Positions 52,058 through 64,000 of a stretch of 64,000 nucleotides of DNA are shown piece after piece (within the stretch, counting starts at the first letter, position 1; each line of letters begins with the position of its first letter). The position numbers were made by a program, and so were the translations under genes. The notes under the pieces are model-generated. The model saw only the letters and a list, made by a program, of their open reading frames with translations, ran no database searches and was not told where the DNA came from. Source of the stretch: Plantibacter elymi (nom. nud.) (GTDB lineage: Bacteria > Actinomycetota > Actinomycetes > Actinomycetales > Microbacteriaceae); NCBI RefSeq assembly GCF_900177795.1, contig NZ_FXWJ01000003.1, positions 124,001 through 188,000 on the forward strand, given 5' to 3'.

Positions 52058-53824
52058 GTGAGCACGAAGACCATCCCCACCTCCGACGCGGCCGCCGGCG
52101 GTGCGCCGGCGAAGGTCATCCCCTGGGTGCTCGGGCCATCCCTCGTCGTCATCCTCGGCGTCGCGCTGTTCTCGATCCTGCTCCCGAAGCAGGCCGAATC
52201 CGTCTTCAACGCCATCCAGTCCGGCATCATCGGTGGCCTCGGGTGGTACTACGTCCTCCTCGTCGCGGCCTTCGTCATCGTGGCGATCGTCTTCGCCGTG
52301 TCGAAGTTCGGCGACATCAAGCTCGGCAAGGACGACGACGAACCGGAGTTCTCGCTCCTGTCCTGGTTCTCCATGCTCTTCGCCGCCGGCATGGGCATCG
52401 GGCTCGTCTTCTACGGCGTCGGCGAACCGTTGACGCACTTCCTCGAGCCACGCCCCGGCGTCACGGGTTCCCAGCAGTCCCTCGCCCAGCAAGCGATGAG
52501 TCAGACCTATCTCCACTGGGGACTCCACGCCTGGTCGATCTATGCGGTCGTCGGCGTGGCCCTGGCCTACGCCGTGCACCGCAAGGGACGGCCGATGTCG
52601 ATCCGCTGGGCGATCGAACCGCTGCTCGGCAAGCGCGTGCAGGGCGGCTGGGGCAACGCGATCGACACCATCGCCGTCATCGGCACCGTCTTCGGCGTCG
52701 CGACCTCACTCGGGCTCGGTGTGCTGCAGATCTCCGCTGGACTCGGCTACACGGGCATCGCCGAGCCGAACATCCTCACCCAGGTCATCCTCATCCTCGT
52801 GATCACCGGCGTCACGATCTTCTCCCTCGTCTCCGGCGTGCACAAGGGCATGAAGTGGCTCTCGAACACCAACCTCATCCTCGCCGGGCTCCTCCTGTTC
52901 TTCGTCCTGTTCGCCGGCCCGACCCTGTTCCTCCTGCGCGAGTGGGTGCAGTCGATGGGCGCGTACCTCCAGAACGTGGTCGGACTGACCTTCAACGTCT
53001 CTGCGTACCAGGGTGCTGCCGGCGAGGCCTGGCAGTCCTCGTGGACGACCTTCTACTGGGGCTGGTGGATGTCGTGGGCTCCCTTCGTGGGTGTCTTCAT
53101 CGCCCGCATCTCGAAGGGCCGCACCGTGCGGCAGTTCGTGCTCGGCGTCCTGCTCGTCCCGACCCTCGTGACCTTCCTCTGGTTCGCCGTGCTCGGCGGC
53201 ACCGCCATCATGCAGTCGATGGAGGGCCGTGACTTCAGCAGTGCGGATGGTCCCGTCGACCTCAACACCGCCCTGTTCAACATGCTCGCCGGCCTCCCCG
53301 GCGGATCGATCGCGACCGTCGGCGCCCTCCTGCTCATCCTGCTGTTCTTCGTGACCTCGGCCGACTCGGGATCACTCGTGATGGGCATGCTCACCACCGG
53401 CGGTACGGAGCCGCGGAACCGGGTCCGGATCGCCTGGGCACTCGTGACGAGCCTCCTGGCCATCTCGCTGCTCATCGCGGGCGGTCTCGCGTCCATGCAG
53501 ACGGCGGCCATCATCACCGCGCTGCCCTTCAGCGTCGTGATCATCCTCATGTGCATCTCGTCGTTCAAGGCCTTCGGCATCGAGGTGCGACGGGAGCAGC
53601 GGGCGAAGCGTCGCCTGTTCGCCGCAGAGCTCACCGAGAGCGTCTCAGCCGACGTGAGCGAACAGCTGTCGGATCAGGTCTCCGAGCAGGTCACGGAGCA
53701 CTTCGGCACGATGACCGCCCAGCTCGACCTCCGACAGCTCGCGTCCCCGGACGCCCCGGGATCACCGGCCGCATCCTCAGAACCGCAGCAGCAGGACCCG
53801 GAGCAGCGCCGCTCGAAGGACTGA
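52058..53824 (+). CDS. BCCT-family betaine/carnitine/choline transporter
   Basis: A 588-residue secondary transporter with twelve hydrophobic helices, the glycine stretch FAAGMGIGLVFYGVGEP in helix 3 region and the family signature TFYWGWWMSWAPFVGVFIAR near residue 330. GMGIG is the segment linked with sodium-coupled betaine transport. The C-terminal 75 residues form a charged amphipathic helix with Glu/Gln/Ser repeats, similar to osmosensory tails of BetP-type carriers. It probably takes up compatible solutes. The GTG has GAGGAG 8-10 bases upstream. Confidence 0.92.
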   Translation: MSTKTIPTSDAAAGGAPAKVIPWVLGPSLVVILGVALFSILLPKQAESVFNAIQSGIIGGLGWYYVLLVAAFVIVAIVFAVSKFGDIKLGKDDDEPEFSLLSWFSMLFAAGMGIGLVFYGVGEPLTHFLEPRPGVTGSQQSLAQQAMSQTYLHWGLHAWSIYAVVGVALAYAVHRKGRPMSIRWAIEPLLGKRVQGGWGNAIDTIAVIGTVFGVATSLGLGVLQISAGLGYTGIAEPNILTQVILILVITGVTIFSLVSGVHKGMKWLSNTNLILAGLLLFFVLFAGPTLFLLREWVQSMGAYLQNVVGLTFNVSAYQGAAGEAWQSSWTTFYWGWWMSWAPFVGVFIARISKGRTVRQFVLGVLLVPTLVTFLWFAVLGGTAIMQSMEGRDFSSADGPVDLNTALFNMLAGLPGGSIATVGALLLILLFFVTSADSGSLVMGMLTTGGTEPRNRVRIAWALVTSLLAISLLIAGGLASMQTAAIITALPFSVVIILMCISSFKAFGIEVRREQRAKRRLFAAELTESVSADVSEQLSDQVSEQVTEHFGTMTAQLDLRQLASPDAPGSPAASSEPQQQDPEQRRSKD

Positions 53825-53833
53825 CCGGGCGGC

Positions 53834-54802
53834 TCAACCGACGGGGAAGCGGTCCGAGATCCAGGCCGCTTCCTCGGCGGTCGGCGACCACGCCGAACCG
53901 GCCGCGGCGTTCGCACGGATCTGGTCCGGAGTGGTCGCACCGGCGATGACACTCGTGAGCCCGTCCTGGGCGAGCAACCAGCCGAAGGTAGCCTCGAGCA
54001 TCGAGATGCCGCGCTCGTCGCAGAAGGCTTGGTACGCCTCGATCGCGTCCCAGGGCGCCGTGTCGAGGAGGTGCTTGCGCTGGCGCATGATGCGGCTGTC
54101 GGCCGGCCCGCCGTCGCGGGAGAACTTCCCCGTGAACAGGCCGTTGTAGAGCGGGAAGTACGGGAGGAAGCCCACGCCGGCGGCGCGCATGGCCGGGAAC
54201 AGCTCGCGCTCCGCGCCCCGGACGAGCAGGCTGTACTCGTTCTGGGCCGAGACGAAGGCGGGGTGGCCCGCGGTGCGAGCCGCCCAGTCCGCCTCGGTCA
54301 GCTGCCAACCGGCGAAGTTCGAGTGGCCGGCGTAGCGGATCTTCCCCTCGTGGACGAGCTCGTCCAGGGCCGCGATCGTCTCCTCGATGGGCGTGAACGG
54401 GTCGGGGGTGTGCAGCTGGTACAGGTCGATCCAGTCGGTGCCCAGGCGGCGGAGCGAACCTTCGACCGCGAGCCGGACGTAGCGACGGGAGCCCTTGGCA
54501 CCCCAGTTCGGGATCGGGCTCGCGTAATCCACATGTCCGAACTTGGTCGCGAGGACGATCTCATCCCGCCGTCCGGCGATGGCCTGCCCGAGGAGTTGCT
54601 CGCTCAACCCGTACTCCCGGCCGTAGATGTCGGCGGTGTCGAAGAGGGTGACCCCGGCGTCGATCGCCGCATCGACGACGGCGCGCGTGCCGTCCAGGCT
54701 CTCGGTGACCGTGCCCTCGCGTCCGAAGTTGTTGCAGCCGATGCCGACCGCTGAGACGAGGAGGCCGCTGCGGCCGAGGGGGCGATAGCTGAGATCAGAC
54801 AT
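53834..54802 (-). CDS. Aldo/keto reductase
   Basis: A 322-residue NADPH-dependent reductase of the aldo/keto reductase fold. The catalytic tetrad is present: Asp and Tyr in FDTADIYGREYGLSE near residue 58, Lys in EIVLATKFGHV near 85, and His in KIRYAGHSNFAGW (functional site YAGHSN). The cofactor loop is GATTPDQIRANAAA. The size is normal, and the closest group seems to be the YajO/GPR-type subfamily. The ATG follows TAGCCT by 6 bases. Substrate unknown. Confidence 0.92.
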   Translation of the reverse strand: MSDLSYRPLGRSGLLVSAVGIGCNNFGREGTVTESLDGTRAVVDAAIDAGVTLFDTADIYGREYGLSEQLLGQAIAGRRDEIVLATKFGHVDYASPIPNWGAKGSRRYVRLAVEGSLRRLGTDWIDLYQLHTPDPFTPIEETIAALDELVHEGKIRYAGHSNFAGWQLTEADWAARTAGHPAFVSAQNEYSLLVRGAERELFPAMRAAGVGFLPYFPLYNGLFTGKFSRDGGPADSRIMRQRKHLLDTAPWDAIEAYQAFCDERGISMLEATFGWLLAQDGLTSVIAGATTPDQIRANAAAGSAWSPTAEEAAWISDRFPVG

Positions 54803-54808
54803 GCATCC

Positions 54809-54904
54809 AGGCTAGCCCGACCGTCCTCCACAGGCACCCGTCGGGCCCCGGCGTCGCGGCCACGCCCACGTGACGCATCACGCCGATCACGGGCTTCCTA
54901 CGCT
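54809..54904. promoter_or_regulatory. Divergent leaderless -10 boxes for aldo/keto reductase and ogt
   Basis: A minus-strand TAGCCT (54809-54814) lies 6 bases before the reductase ATG, and a plus-strand TACGCT (54899-54904) lies 6 bases before the ogt ATG. The 108-base gap between the genes shows nothing else clear. Confidence 0.45.
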
Positions 54905-54910
54905 CGGTGC

Positions 54911-55459
54911 ATGACCACACACCTCACCGTCACCGATCCTGTACTCCCCTGCTCCGCCACCACCGACCCGGACGCCGAGGGCTTCCTCCGGATGCCGACG
55001 CCGGTGGGGCGGATCGAGCTCCGCTCCGTCGACGACGCGGTCTCAGCCGCACGCTTCGAGCGCCACGGGCGACTCCCCCTCGACGGAGTGGACGAACGTC
55101 CCACCGCGGTCCTCCTCGACGCCGCGGAGCAGATCGACGAGTACTTCCGCGGACGACGCACCGTGTTCGACCTCCCGCTCGTCACGACCGGCACGCCGTT
55201 CCAGCAGGCGGTCTGGTCGGCGCTCGGCGAGGTGCCGTTCGGTGACTCCATCGGGTACGGCGCCCTTGCGGCCGCAGCCGGTGCCCCGCAGGGCGGCCGC
55301 GCAGCCGGCCAGGCGGTCCGAGCGAACGCCATCGCGCTCCTCATCCCCTGTCATCGCGTCCTCGGAACCGGGCGGATCGTGACGGGCTATTCTGGCGGAG
55401 ACGGGCCGGCCACCAAACGCTGGCTCCTCGACCACGAAGGGATCCCGTACCGCCGATGA
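54911..55459 (+). CDS. ogt: Methylated-DNA-protein cysteine methyltransferase
   Basis: A 182-residue suicide repair protein that takes alkyl groups from O6-alkylguanine. The C-terminal half has FQQAVWSALGEVPFGDSIGY and the reactive cysteine in ALLIPCHRVLG near residue 154, followed by YSGGDGPATKRWLLDHEG. It lacks the AdaA-type N-terminus. The next gene, tag, overlaps its stop by four bases, so two alkylation-repair proteins are made together. Start follows a -10 box by 6 bases. Confidence 0.95.
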   Translation: MTTHLTVTDPVLPCSATTDPDAEGFLRMPTPVGRIELRSVDDAVSAARFERHGRLPLDGVDERPTAVLLDAAEQIDEYFRGRRTVFDLPLVTTGTPFQQAVWSALGEVPFGDSIGYGALAAAAGAPQGGRAAGQAVRANAIALLIPCHRVLGTGRIVTGYSGGDGPATKRWLLDHEGIPYRR

Positions 55460-56043
55460 GTCCAACCTCCCCGACCATCGTCGGCACCGACGGTCTGACC
55501 CGCTGCGCCTGGGCAGGGACGGACGCGGAGTACCAGCGCTATCACGACGAGGAGTGGGGCGTACCGCTCCACGGACAGCGTCAGGTCTTCGAGAAGATCA
55601 GTCTCGAGGGGTTCCAGGCCGGACTCTCCTGGATCACGATCCTCCGGAAGCGGCCGGCCTTCCGAGAACGGTTCCACGGCTTCGACCTCGACGCCGTCGC
55701 AGCCATGACGGAGGCGGATGTCGAGAGCCTCCTCGACGACGCCCGGATCATCCGGCACCGCGGGAAGATCAACGCGGTCATCGGCAATGCCCGCACCGCT
55801 CTCGAGCTGGGCGACGACCTGGACGAACTCCTCTGGAGCTTCGCTCCCCCGCCGCGGCCCGCACGGTTGGCCCAGTGGACCGAGGTCCCCGCGGTTACCC
55901 CTGAGTCCACCGCGCTCAGCGCACACCTGCGGAAGCGCGGCTACCGGTTCGTCGGCCCGACGACGATGTACGCCCTCATGCAGTCCGGAGGCCTCGTCGA
56001 CGACCACCTCGTCGGCTGCTGGCGCTCCGAGAGCGCTCCCTGA
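55456..56043 (+). CDS. tag: DNA-3-methyladenine glycosylase I
   Basis: A 195-residue base-excision glycosylase for 3-methyladenine. Motifs include the N-terminal RCAWAGTDAEYQRYHDEEWG with the zinc ligand Cys and the conserved tryptophan and Tyr, FEKISLEGFQAGLSWITIL with the catalytic Glu, RIIRHRGKINAVIGNA (as ARIIRHRGKINAV), and the C-terminal zinc-ligand region GLVDDHLVGCW. It is translationally coupled to ogt (ATGA). Converges with yaaA. Confidence 0.95.
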   Translation: MSPTSPTIVGTDGLTRCAWAGTDAEYQRYHDEEWGVPLHGQRQVFEKISLEGFQAGLSWITILRKRPAFRERFHGFDLDAVAAMTEADVESLLDDARIIRHRGKINAVIGNARTALELGDDLDELLWSFAPPPRPARLAQWTEVPAVTPESTALSAHLRKRGYRFVGPTTMYALMQSGGLVDDHLVGCWRSESAP

Positions 56044-56053
56044 TCCGGAGCGG

Positions 56054-56815
56054 TCAGACGACGAGGGCGAGCTCGGCCACCCGACCGTCGTCGGCACGGG
56101 CGTGGACGTCGAGCACCCACCCGGTCGATCGTGCCCAGTCGAGCAACGATTCGACATCAGGGTGGTCGACACCGGCTTCCAGCAGCGCGCGGGTGAATCG
56201 GCCCTTGCCCTGCTTGTTGAAGTGGTTGAGCGCCCGGCGTCTGCCGTCGTCGCCGACCGTGAGCACACGCAGATAGACGGCACCGACGCGGTCCGGCAGC
56301 GGTCCGAGCGCCGCGTAGCCTTCCGAGCGCAGGTCCAACAGCACACCCGGTACTGCGTTCAGCTCGCGGGCGACCTGCCCAGCCCAGTGACGTTTCAGGA
56401 CGAACCCGGGAAGCCTGGAGTCGTGGGAGAGCCGATACGCCGGAATGGGATCGAGCGCGCCGACCGGGCCGAGCAGAGCCGAGTGCACGGCCAGGTGCTC
56501 AGCGGCGAAGCGGCGCGCTTCCTGTGGGAGCGTGGCCGCATCGAGCGCGTCATACAGCACCCCCGTGTACCGGTCGATCGCCGGCATCGTCGGCGACGTC
56601 GCTGCCGCGCGATTGCGCTGGACCTCGCCGAGCTGCTTGGGGCCGAGCTTCAGGGCCTTCACTGTCGCGGCCTCATCGGCAGCGAGCGACACCAGGGCCT
56701 CGAGGCAATCGTTCCGGGACGAGGAGAGCCCTGGAAACCGCAGCAGGGCGGTGTCCAGGGCTCGTCCGTCGCCGCCGTCCCGCTTCGTCTCCGAAGGGGG
56801 AAGGAGGATCAGCAC
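56054..56815 (-). CDS. yaaA: YaaA-family peroxide stress protein
   Basis: A 253-residue protein of the YaaA (DUF328) family, which in E. coli limits damage by free iron under peroxide stress. The N-terminal LLPPSETKRDG is diagnostic; NRAAATSPTMPAIDRYTGVLYDAL and HLAVHSALLGPVGALDPIPAYRLS follow. The GTG start lies 4 bases after the atpC stop on the same strand, so it is at the end of the ATP synthase operon, or read through from it. GGAGG lies 6 bases upstream... of the GTG within the atpC end region only weakly; coupling is more likely. Confidence 0.88.
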   Translation of the reverse strand: MLILLPPSETKRDGGDGRALDTALLRFPGLSSSRNDCLEALVSLAADEAATVKALKLGPKQLGEVQRNRAAATSPTMPAIDRYTGVLYDALDAATLPQEARRFAAEHLAVHSALLGPVGALDPIPAYRLSHDSRLPGFVLKRHWAGQVARELNAVPGVLLDLRSEGYAALGPLPDRVGAVYLRVLTVGDDGRRRALNHFNKQGKGRFTRALLEAGVDHPDVESLLDWARSTGWVLDVHARADDGRVAELALVV

Positions 56816-56819
56816 CGAA

Positions 56820-57095
56820 TCAGGAGCTGGTCACGAGCGTGGCGTTGCCGGCCACGACGGTGACGGTGTTGTTCTCGACCGACAGGAAGCCGTCTTCAGC
56901 GTTCGCGACGATCTTCGAACCGTCTTCGAGCGTGACACGGACCTCACCGGCGGCGAGGATGGCCAGCATCGGCTCGTGGCCGGGCAGGATACCGATCTCG
57001 CCGTCGACGGTCTTCGCGATCAGCTGGCGTGCCGGGCCGGACCACACTTCGTGGTCGGCCGCGACAACGCTCACGGTGAGAGGAGCGGAAGCCAT
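56820..57095 (-). CDS. atpC: ATP synthase F1 subunit epsilon
   Basis: A 91-residue subunit of the central stalk that links rotation to catalysis and can inhibit hydrolysis. It has the N-terminal beta-barrel (LTVSVVAADHEVWSGPARQL, GEIGILPGHEPMLAIL) and lacks the C-terminal helical hairpin of longer forms, as is common in actinobacteria. The start at MASAPL lies 2 bases after the atpD stop; the ATG in the longer reading lies inside atpD and has no support. Confidence 0.93.
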   Translation of the reverse strand: MASAPLTVSVVAADHEVWSGPARQLIAKTVDGEIGILPGHEPMLAILAAGEVRVTLEDGSKIVANAEDGFLSVENNTVTVVAGNATLVTSS

Positions 57096-57097
57096 GC

Positions 57098-59505
<2,408 letters not shown>

Positions 59506-59508
59506 GGA

Positions 59509-61137
59509 CTAGCGGCGACCCTTCACGATCTTCTCCTGGTTGACGTCTTCAACCGGGAGCTCCTCGACCTGCTCCGAACCGAGGGCAGCGCCCTCGCCCG
59601 TCTGGAACTCGAGCTTGAACTGGTCGACAGCGGCATCGAGCTTCGAGACGGTGTCGTCGTCGAGCACGTTCGTGTCGCGCAGCGTGGTGAGGACCTCGGT
59701 GTTCCGACCCAGGTAGTCGAGCAGCTCGCGCTCGAAGCGGAGGACGTCCTCGACCGGGACGTCGTCCAGCTTGCCCTTGGTTCCGGCCCAGATCGACACG
59801 ACCTGCTCCTCGACGGGGTACGGCGAGTACTGCGGCTGCTTGAGCAGCTCGGTGAGGCGGGCGCCACGGGCGAGCTGACGGCGGCTGGCCGCGTCGAGGT
59901 CGGATGCGAACATCGCGAACGCTTCGAGCGAACGGTACTGCGCGAGCTCGAGCTTCAGCGTTCCGGAGACCTTCTTGATGCTCTTCACCTGAGCGTCGCC
60001 ACCGACGCGCGAGACGGAGATACCGACATCGACCGCGGGGCGCTGGTTGGAGTTGAAGAGGTCGGACTGCAGGAAGATCTGGCCGTCGGTGATCGAGATC
60101 ACGTTGGTGGGGATGTACGCCGAGACGTCGTTCGCCTTGGTCTCGATGATGGGCAGACCCGTCATCGAACCGGCGCCGAGCTCGTCGGACAGCTTCGCGC
60201 AACGCTCCAGCAGACGGGAGTGCAGGTAGAAGACGTCACCCGGGTAGGCCTCGCGTCCCGGCGGACGACGGAGGAGGAGGGAGACGGCACGGTAGGCCTC
60301 GGCCTGCTTCGACAGGTCGTCGAAGATGATCAGGACGTGCTTGCCCTCATACATCCAGTGCTGGCCGATGGCCGAACCGGTGTAGGGGGCGAGGTACTTG
60401 AAGCCGGCCGGGTCGGACGCAGGCGAGGCGACGATCGTCGTGTACTCGAGCGCGCCGGCCTCTTCCAGCGCACCCTTGACGGATGCGATGGTCGAGCCCT
60501 TCTGGCCGATGGCGACGTAGATGCAGCGGACCTGCTTGTTGACGTCGCCCGAGTCCCAGTTGGCCTTCTGGTTGATGATGGTGTCGATCGCGATCGCGGT
60601 CTTGCCGGTCTGGCGGTCGCCGATGATCAGCTGACGCTGGCCGCGGCCGACGGGGATCATGGCGTCGATCGCCTTGATGCCGGTCTGGAGCGGCTCGTGC
60701 ACCGACTTGCGCTGCATGACGCCGGGAGCCTGGAGCTCCAGCGCGCGGCGGCCGGTGCTGGCGATCTCGCCGAGGCCGTCGATCGGGTTGCCGAGCGTGT
60801 CGACGACACGGCCGAGGTAGCCGTCGCCGACGGGGACCGAGAGGACCTCGCCCGTGCGGGTGACGTCCATGCCTTCGACGATCTCGTCGAACTCACCGAG
60901 GACGACGACGCCGATCTCGTGCTCGTCGAGGTTGAGCGCGAGGCCCAGGGTGCCGTTCGCGAAGCGGAGGAGCTCGTTCGCCATGGCGCCCGGGAGGCCC
61001 TCGACGTGGGCGATGCCGTCAGCGGCATCGATCACGCGTCCGACCTCGGTGGCCGCGGTGGTGCCGGGCTCGTAGGCCTTGACGAAGTCCTTGAGAGCAT
61101 CCCGGATCTCGTCTGGGCTGATCGTGAGTTCTGCCAT
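59509..61137 (-). CDS. atpA: ATP synthase F1 subunit alpha
   Basis: The 542-residue non-catalytic nucleotide-binding subunit. The P-loop is [14 protein letters not shown] near residue 172, with [18 protein letters not shown] and the C-terminal helical domain. Two ATGs lie in tandem; the second (MAELTIS) was chosen because AGGA lies 5 bases before it and only 2 before the first, but one extra Met is possible. The C-terminal tail is a little longer than in E. coli, as in other actinobacteria. Confidence 0.97.
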   Translation of the reverse strand: MAELTISPDEIRDALKDFVKAYEPGTTAATEVGRVIDAADGIAHVEGLPGAMANELLRFANGTLGLALNLDEHEIGVVVLGEFDEIVEGMDVTRTGEVLSVPVGDGYLGRVVDTLGNPIDGLGEIASTGRRALELQAPGVMQRKSVHEPLQTGIKAIDAMIPVGRGQRQLIIGDRQTGKTAIAIDTIINQKANWDSGDVNKQVRCIYVAIGQKGSTIASVKGALEEAGALEYTTIVASPASDPAGFKYLAPYTGSAIGQHWMYEGKHVLIIFDDLSKQAEAYRAVSLLLRRPPGREAYPGDVFYLHSRLLERCAKLSDELGAGSMTGLPIIETKANDVSAYIPTNVISITDGQIFLQSDLFNSNQRPAVDVGISVSRVGGDAQVKSIKKVSGTLKLELAQYRSLEAFAMFASDLDAASRRQLARGARLTELLKQPQYSPYPVEEQVVSIWAGTKGKLDDVPVEDVLRFERELLDYLGRNTEVLTTLRDTNVLDDDTVSKLDAAVDQFKLEFQTGEGAALGSEQVEELPVEDVNQEKIVKGRR

Positions 61138-61246
61138 CATGTTCCTTTTGGTTGTGGAACCCGGGGGTTCCGAGAGGTGCGATCCGTCAGGATCAACGTC
61201 TTGAGTTGTGGAGACCGTCGGGCCGGTCCCCGCGCTGCACGGGCCG

Positions 61247-62044
61247 TTAGCCGGCCAGTTGCAGACGGAGGTCGTTCAGTCGGGCAGCGAGGCTGCCGTC
61301 GATGACGTCGTCCCCGAGCTGCACGCGCAGTCCACCGACGACGGCGGGGTCGATCACCTGGTTGATCTTCACCTGACGGCCGTAGGCCGTGGCGAGGTGG
61401 CGCTCGAGGCGCTGGAGCTGCGACGCCTCGATCGGTGCGGCTGCCGTGACCGTGGCGACCGCGAGGCCCTGCTGGTCGGCGACGATGCCTGATGCGTACC
61501 GGAGCAGTTCTCCGATCCGACGGTCGCGGGGCTGCTGCACGAGCTGACCGACGATGCTGACGGTCTGCGGGCTCGCCTTGCCCGCGAGGAGCGACGCCGC
61601 GAGGGCGCCCTTCGCAGCGGACGAGCCGAGCTTGCTGCTGAGGGCGAGTTCGAGCTCGTGGTTGCTCGACACGAGCTTCCCGAACTCGAACAACTCGGCC
61701 TCGATGTCGCCCTGAGCGCCGGCGGAGATCGAGGCGGCCCGGAGGCCGAGCTCCTCGATGCCTGCGAGCAGGTCGGCCTCGCTGGACCAGCGGCCGGAGA
61801 CGACGGTCTGCAGCAGGCCGAGCGCCTGAGCGCTCAGCTGGGTGCCGAAGATCCGCTCGACGACGGTGCGCTTGGCACCGGCGTCGGCTGCGGGGTCGCT
61901 GAGCGCTGCGCTCAGGTGGCTCGAGCCGCCGATGGCCCGGCCCGCTGCGAACAGTCCGTCCGCGGTGGCCAGATCGGCCCCGGCGCCGAGGGCGGCGAGG
62001 GCCTCCTTCGACGAGGCGAGTGCTTCTCTGGTCGCGCTTCCCAT
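61247..62044 (-). CDS. atpH: ATP synthase F1 subunit delta
   Basis: The 265-residue peripheral-stalk subunit joining F1 to subunit b. It shows [20 protein letters not shown] in the N-terminal bundle and [20 protein letters not shown] and [19 protein letters not shown] in the C-terminal domain. It is longer than the 177-residue E. coli protein but is not fused to subunit b, unlike mycobacteria. The ATG overlaps the atpF stop by one base (TAATG). A 109-base gap then separates it from atpA. Confidence 0.95.
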   Translation of the reverse strand: MGSATREALASSKEALAALGAGADLATADGLFAAGRAIGGSSHLSAALSDPAADAGAKRTVVERIFGTQLSAQALGLLQTVVSGRWSSEADLLAGIEELGLRAASISAGAQGDIEAELFEFGKLVSSNHELELALSSKLGSSAAKGALAASLLAGKASPQTVSIVGQLVQQPRDRRIGELLRYASGIVADQQGLAVATVTAAAPIEASQLQRLERHLATAYGRQVKINQVIDPAVVGGLRVQLGDDVIDGSLAARLNDLRLQLAG

Positions 62045-62595
62045 TACTTGGCTGCCTTCTCCGACGCTTCGAGGTCCGCGAGGAACCGGTCGACGACCGC
62101 CGTGGCCTTCGCGTCGTCGTTCAGCGTCTCGCCGATGACGCCACTGGCGAGGTCGAGTGCGAGCGTGCCGACCTCGGCACGCAGCGACACGACGGCCGCC
62201 TGACGCTCGGCTTCGATCTGTGCCTGAGCGCTCGCGGTGACGCGAGCGGCTTCGACCGTGGCCTGCTCCTTGAGCTCGGCGAGGATCGTCTGACCCTCGA
62301 CACGAGCCTGCTCGCGGATGCGGCCGGCTTCCTGACGGGCTTCGGCGAGCTGAGCGTTGTACTGCTCGAGCGCCGCTTCGGCCTGCTTCTGCGCTTCATC
62401 GGCCTTGGCGATGTTGCCCTCGATGGCCGCTGCGCGGTCGTCGAGGAGCTTCTGCACCTTGGGCAGGACCAGCTTCCAGAAGAAGCCGAGGATGATGATG
62501 AAGACGACGGCAGACCAGACGATGTCGTAGACCGCTGGGATGAGAGGGTTCGTTGGAGCGCCCTCTTCAGCAGCGATGATCACTGCATCAAACAT
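62044..62595 (-). CDS. atpF: ATP synthase Fo subunit b
   Basis: The 183-residue stator subunit. One membrane helix (about 25-47, VYDIVWSAVVFIIILGFFWKL without its last residue) is followed by a long charged coiled coil (LDDRAAAIEGNIAKADEAQK and onward). AAGGAGG lies about 7 bases before the ATG, an excellent Shine-Dalgarno. There is only one b-type gene, so the stator is a homodimer. Confidence 0.96.
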   Translation of the reverse strand: MFDAVIIAAEEGAPTNPLIPAVYDIVWSAVVFIIILGFFWKLVLPKVQKLLDDRAAAIEGNIAKADEAQKQAEAALEQYNAQLAEARQEAGRIREQARVEGQTILAELKEQATVEAARVTASAQAQIEAERQAAVVSLRAEVGTLALDLASGVIGETLNDDAKATAVVDRFLADLEASEKAAK

Positions 62596-62625
62596 CTTGC
62601 CTCCTTCGGAGATGTGAAAGGGGGC

Positions 62626-63721
<1,096 letters not shown>

Positions 63722-64000
63722 GTATCTCCAGTTTCGGGGGCGTGGAGCAGAGCTCTCGCGGCGACGAACAGGGGGGATGTCTCCTCGCCGCACGCCGAAG
63801 CGGTGCTAGTGGGAGGATTCGTTGACGAGTCTAGCAAGGAAACCGGGCCCCGACGAACCCAGGGGTGGTATTCCACGGCTATATTCCGAGCCGCGACCCC
63901 GGCCGCGCCCTGGATACCGGTTCCGGCATGCTCCCACGCGACAGGATGCGTCCGCGGCGTCAGCTCGGGTCGGAGTCCTGCGGCGACGCTTTCGGGAGGA
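63722..64000 (-). other. Upstream region of the ATP synthase operon
   Basis: No convincing gene occurs in these 279 bases; short open frames on both strands look like noise. The region contains the atpB Shine-Dalgarno and the extended -10 box noted separately. The upstream end is cut by the window edge. Confidence 0.4.
63828..63836 (-). promoter_or_regulatory. Extended -10 box of the ATP synthase operon
   Basis: TGCTAGACT on the minus strand is an extended -10 element (TGn before TAGACT at 63828-63833), about 107 bases before the atpB start. There is no clear -35 box, which extended -10 promoters can lack. Confidence 0.4.

Overview
The window is very GC-rich, gene-dense DNA from an actinobacterium, most likely a member of the Microbacteriaceae (genus not resolvable here). 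The evidence is the high GC at third codon positions, GTG starts, a long Gly/Pro/Ala-rich IF-2 N-terminus, proS/nusA/ylxR/infB/rbfA close together, MoxR-DUF58-vWA genes, SHOCT proteins and many TAnnnT -10 boxes exactly 6-7 nt before start codons (leaderless transcripts). About 58 protein genes were assigned. No rRNA, tRNA, CRISPR array, insertion sequence or prophage was seen, and no gene-free stretch exceeds 300 bases.

Layout. 1-4959: deoxyribonucleoside catabolism (SorC-type regulator, deoC, partial aldehyde dehydrogenase) with a visible promoter and operator, then a CynX-like permease and a lipoprotein. 5061-9475: truB, two small membrane proteins and ribF in one operon, then a kinase-like protein lacking the Walker A lysine and a MutY-type glycosylase. 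9574-14462: rbfA, infB, ylxR, nusA. 14670-17056: an OmpR-type two-component pair, ending in a long hairpin facing proS. 18903-24370: a six-gene MoxR/DUF58/vWA operon whose last product carries an (Asp-Pro-Gln)11 repeat. 24569-28102: a three-gene nonulosonate (sialic-acid-like) cluster. 28148-34342: ispG, rseP-like protease and dxr, split by a NarL-type two-component system with paired operator-like palindromes. 34378-39296: FKBP lipoprotein, acyltransferase, OsmC, GABA aminotransferase and asparaginase. 39328-43276: an EccC/FtsK-like ATPase with a PP2C phosphatase.

43470-51795 holds an Lrp regulator followed by the most unusual region: a membrane histidine kinase, a co-transcribed protein with a degenerate GGDEF domain, a lipoprotein, a processive family-2 glycosyltransferase translationally coupled to an Hpt-like protein without the phospho-histidine, an OmpR-type regulator with a long Ala/Pro/Gln linker, and a secreted family-6 glycoside hydrolase. 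I read this as a candidate signalling module for a cellulose-like or other beta-glucan exopolysaccharide; that is inference. 52058-56815 carries a BCCT transporter, an aldo/keto reductase, the ogt-tag alkylation-repair pair and yaaA. 56820-63721 is the complete F1Fo ATP synthase operon atpBEFHAGDC, transcribed leftward.

The best candidates for something not yet described are the 44-52 kb signalling/polysaccharide module, the nonulosonate cluster without a visible epimerase, the EccC-like ATPase without ESX substrates, and the shared palindromes of the NarL-type system.
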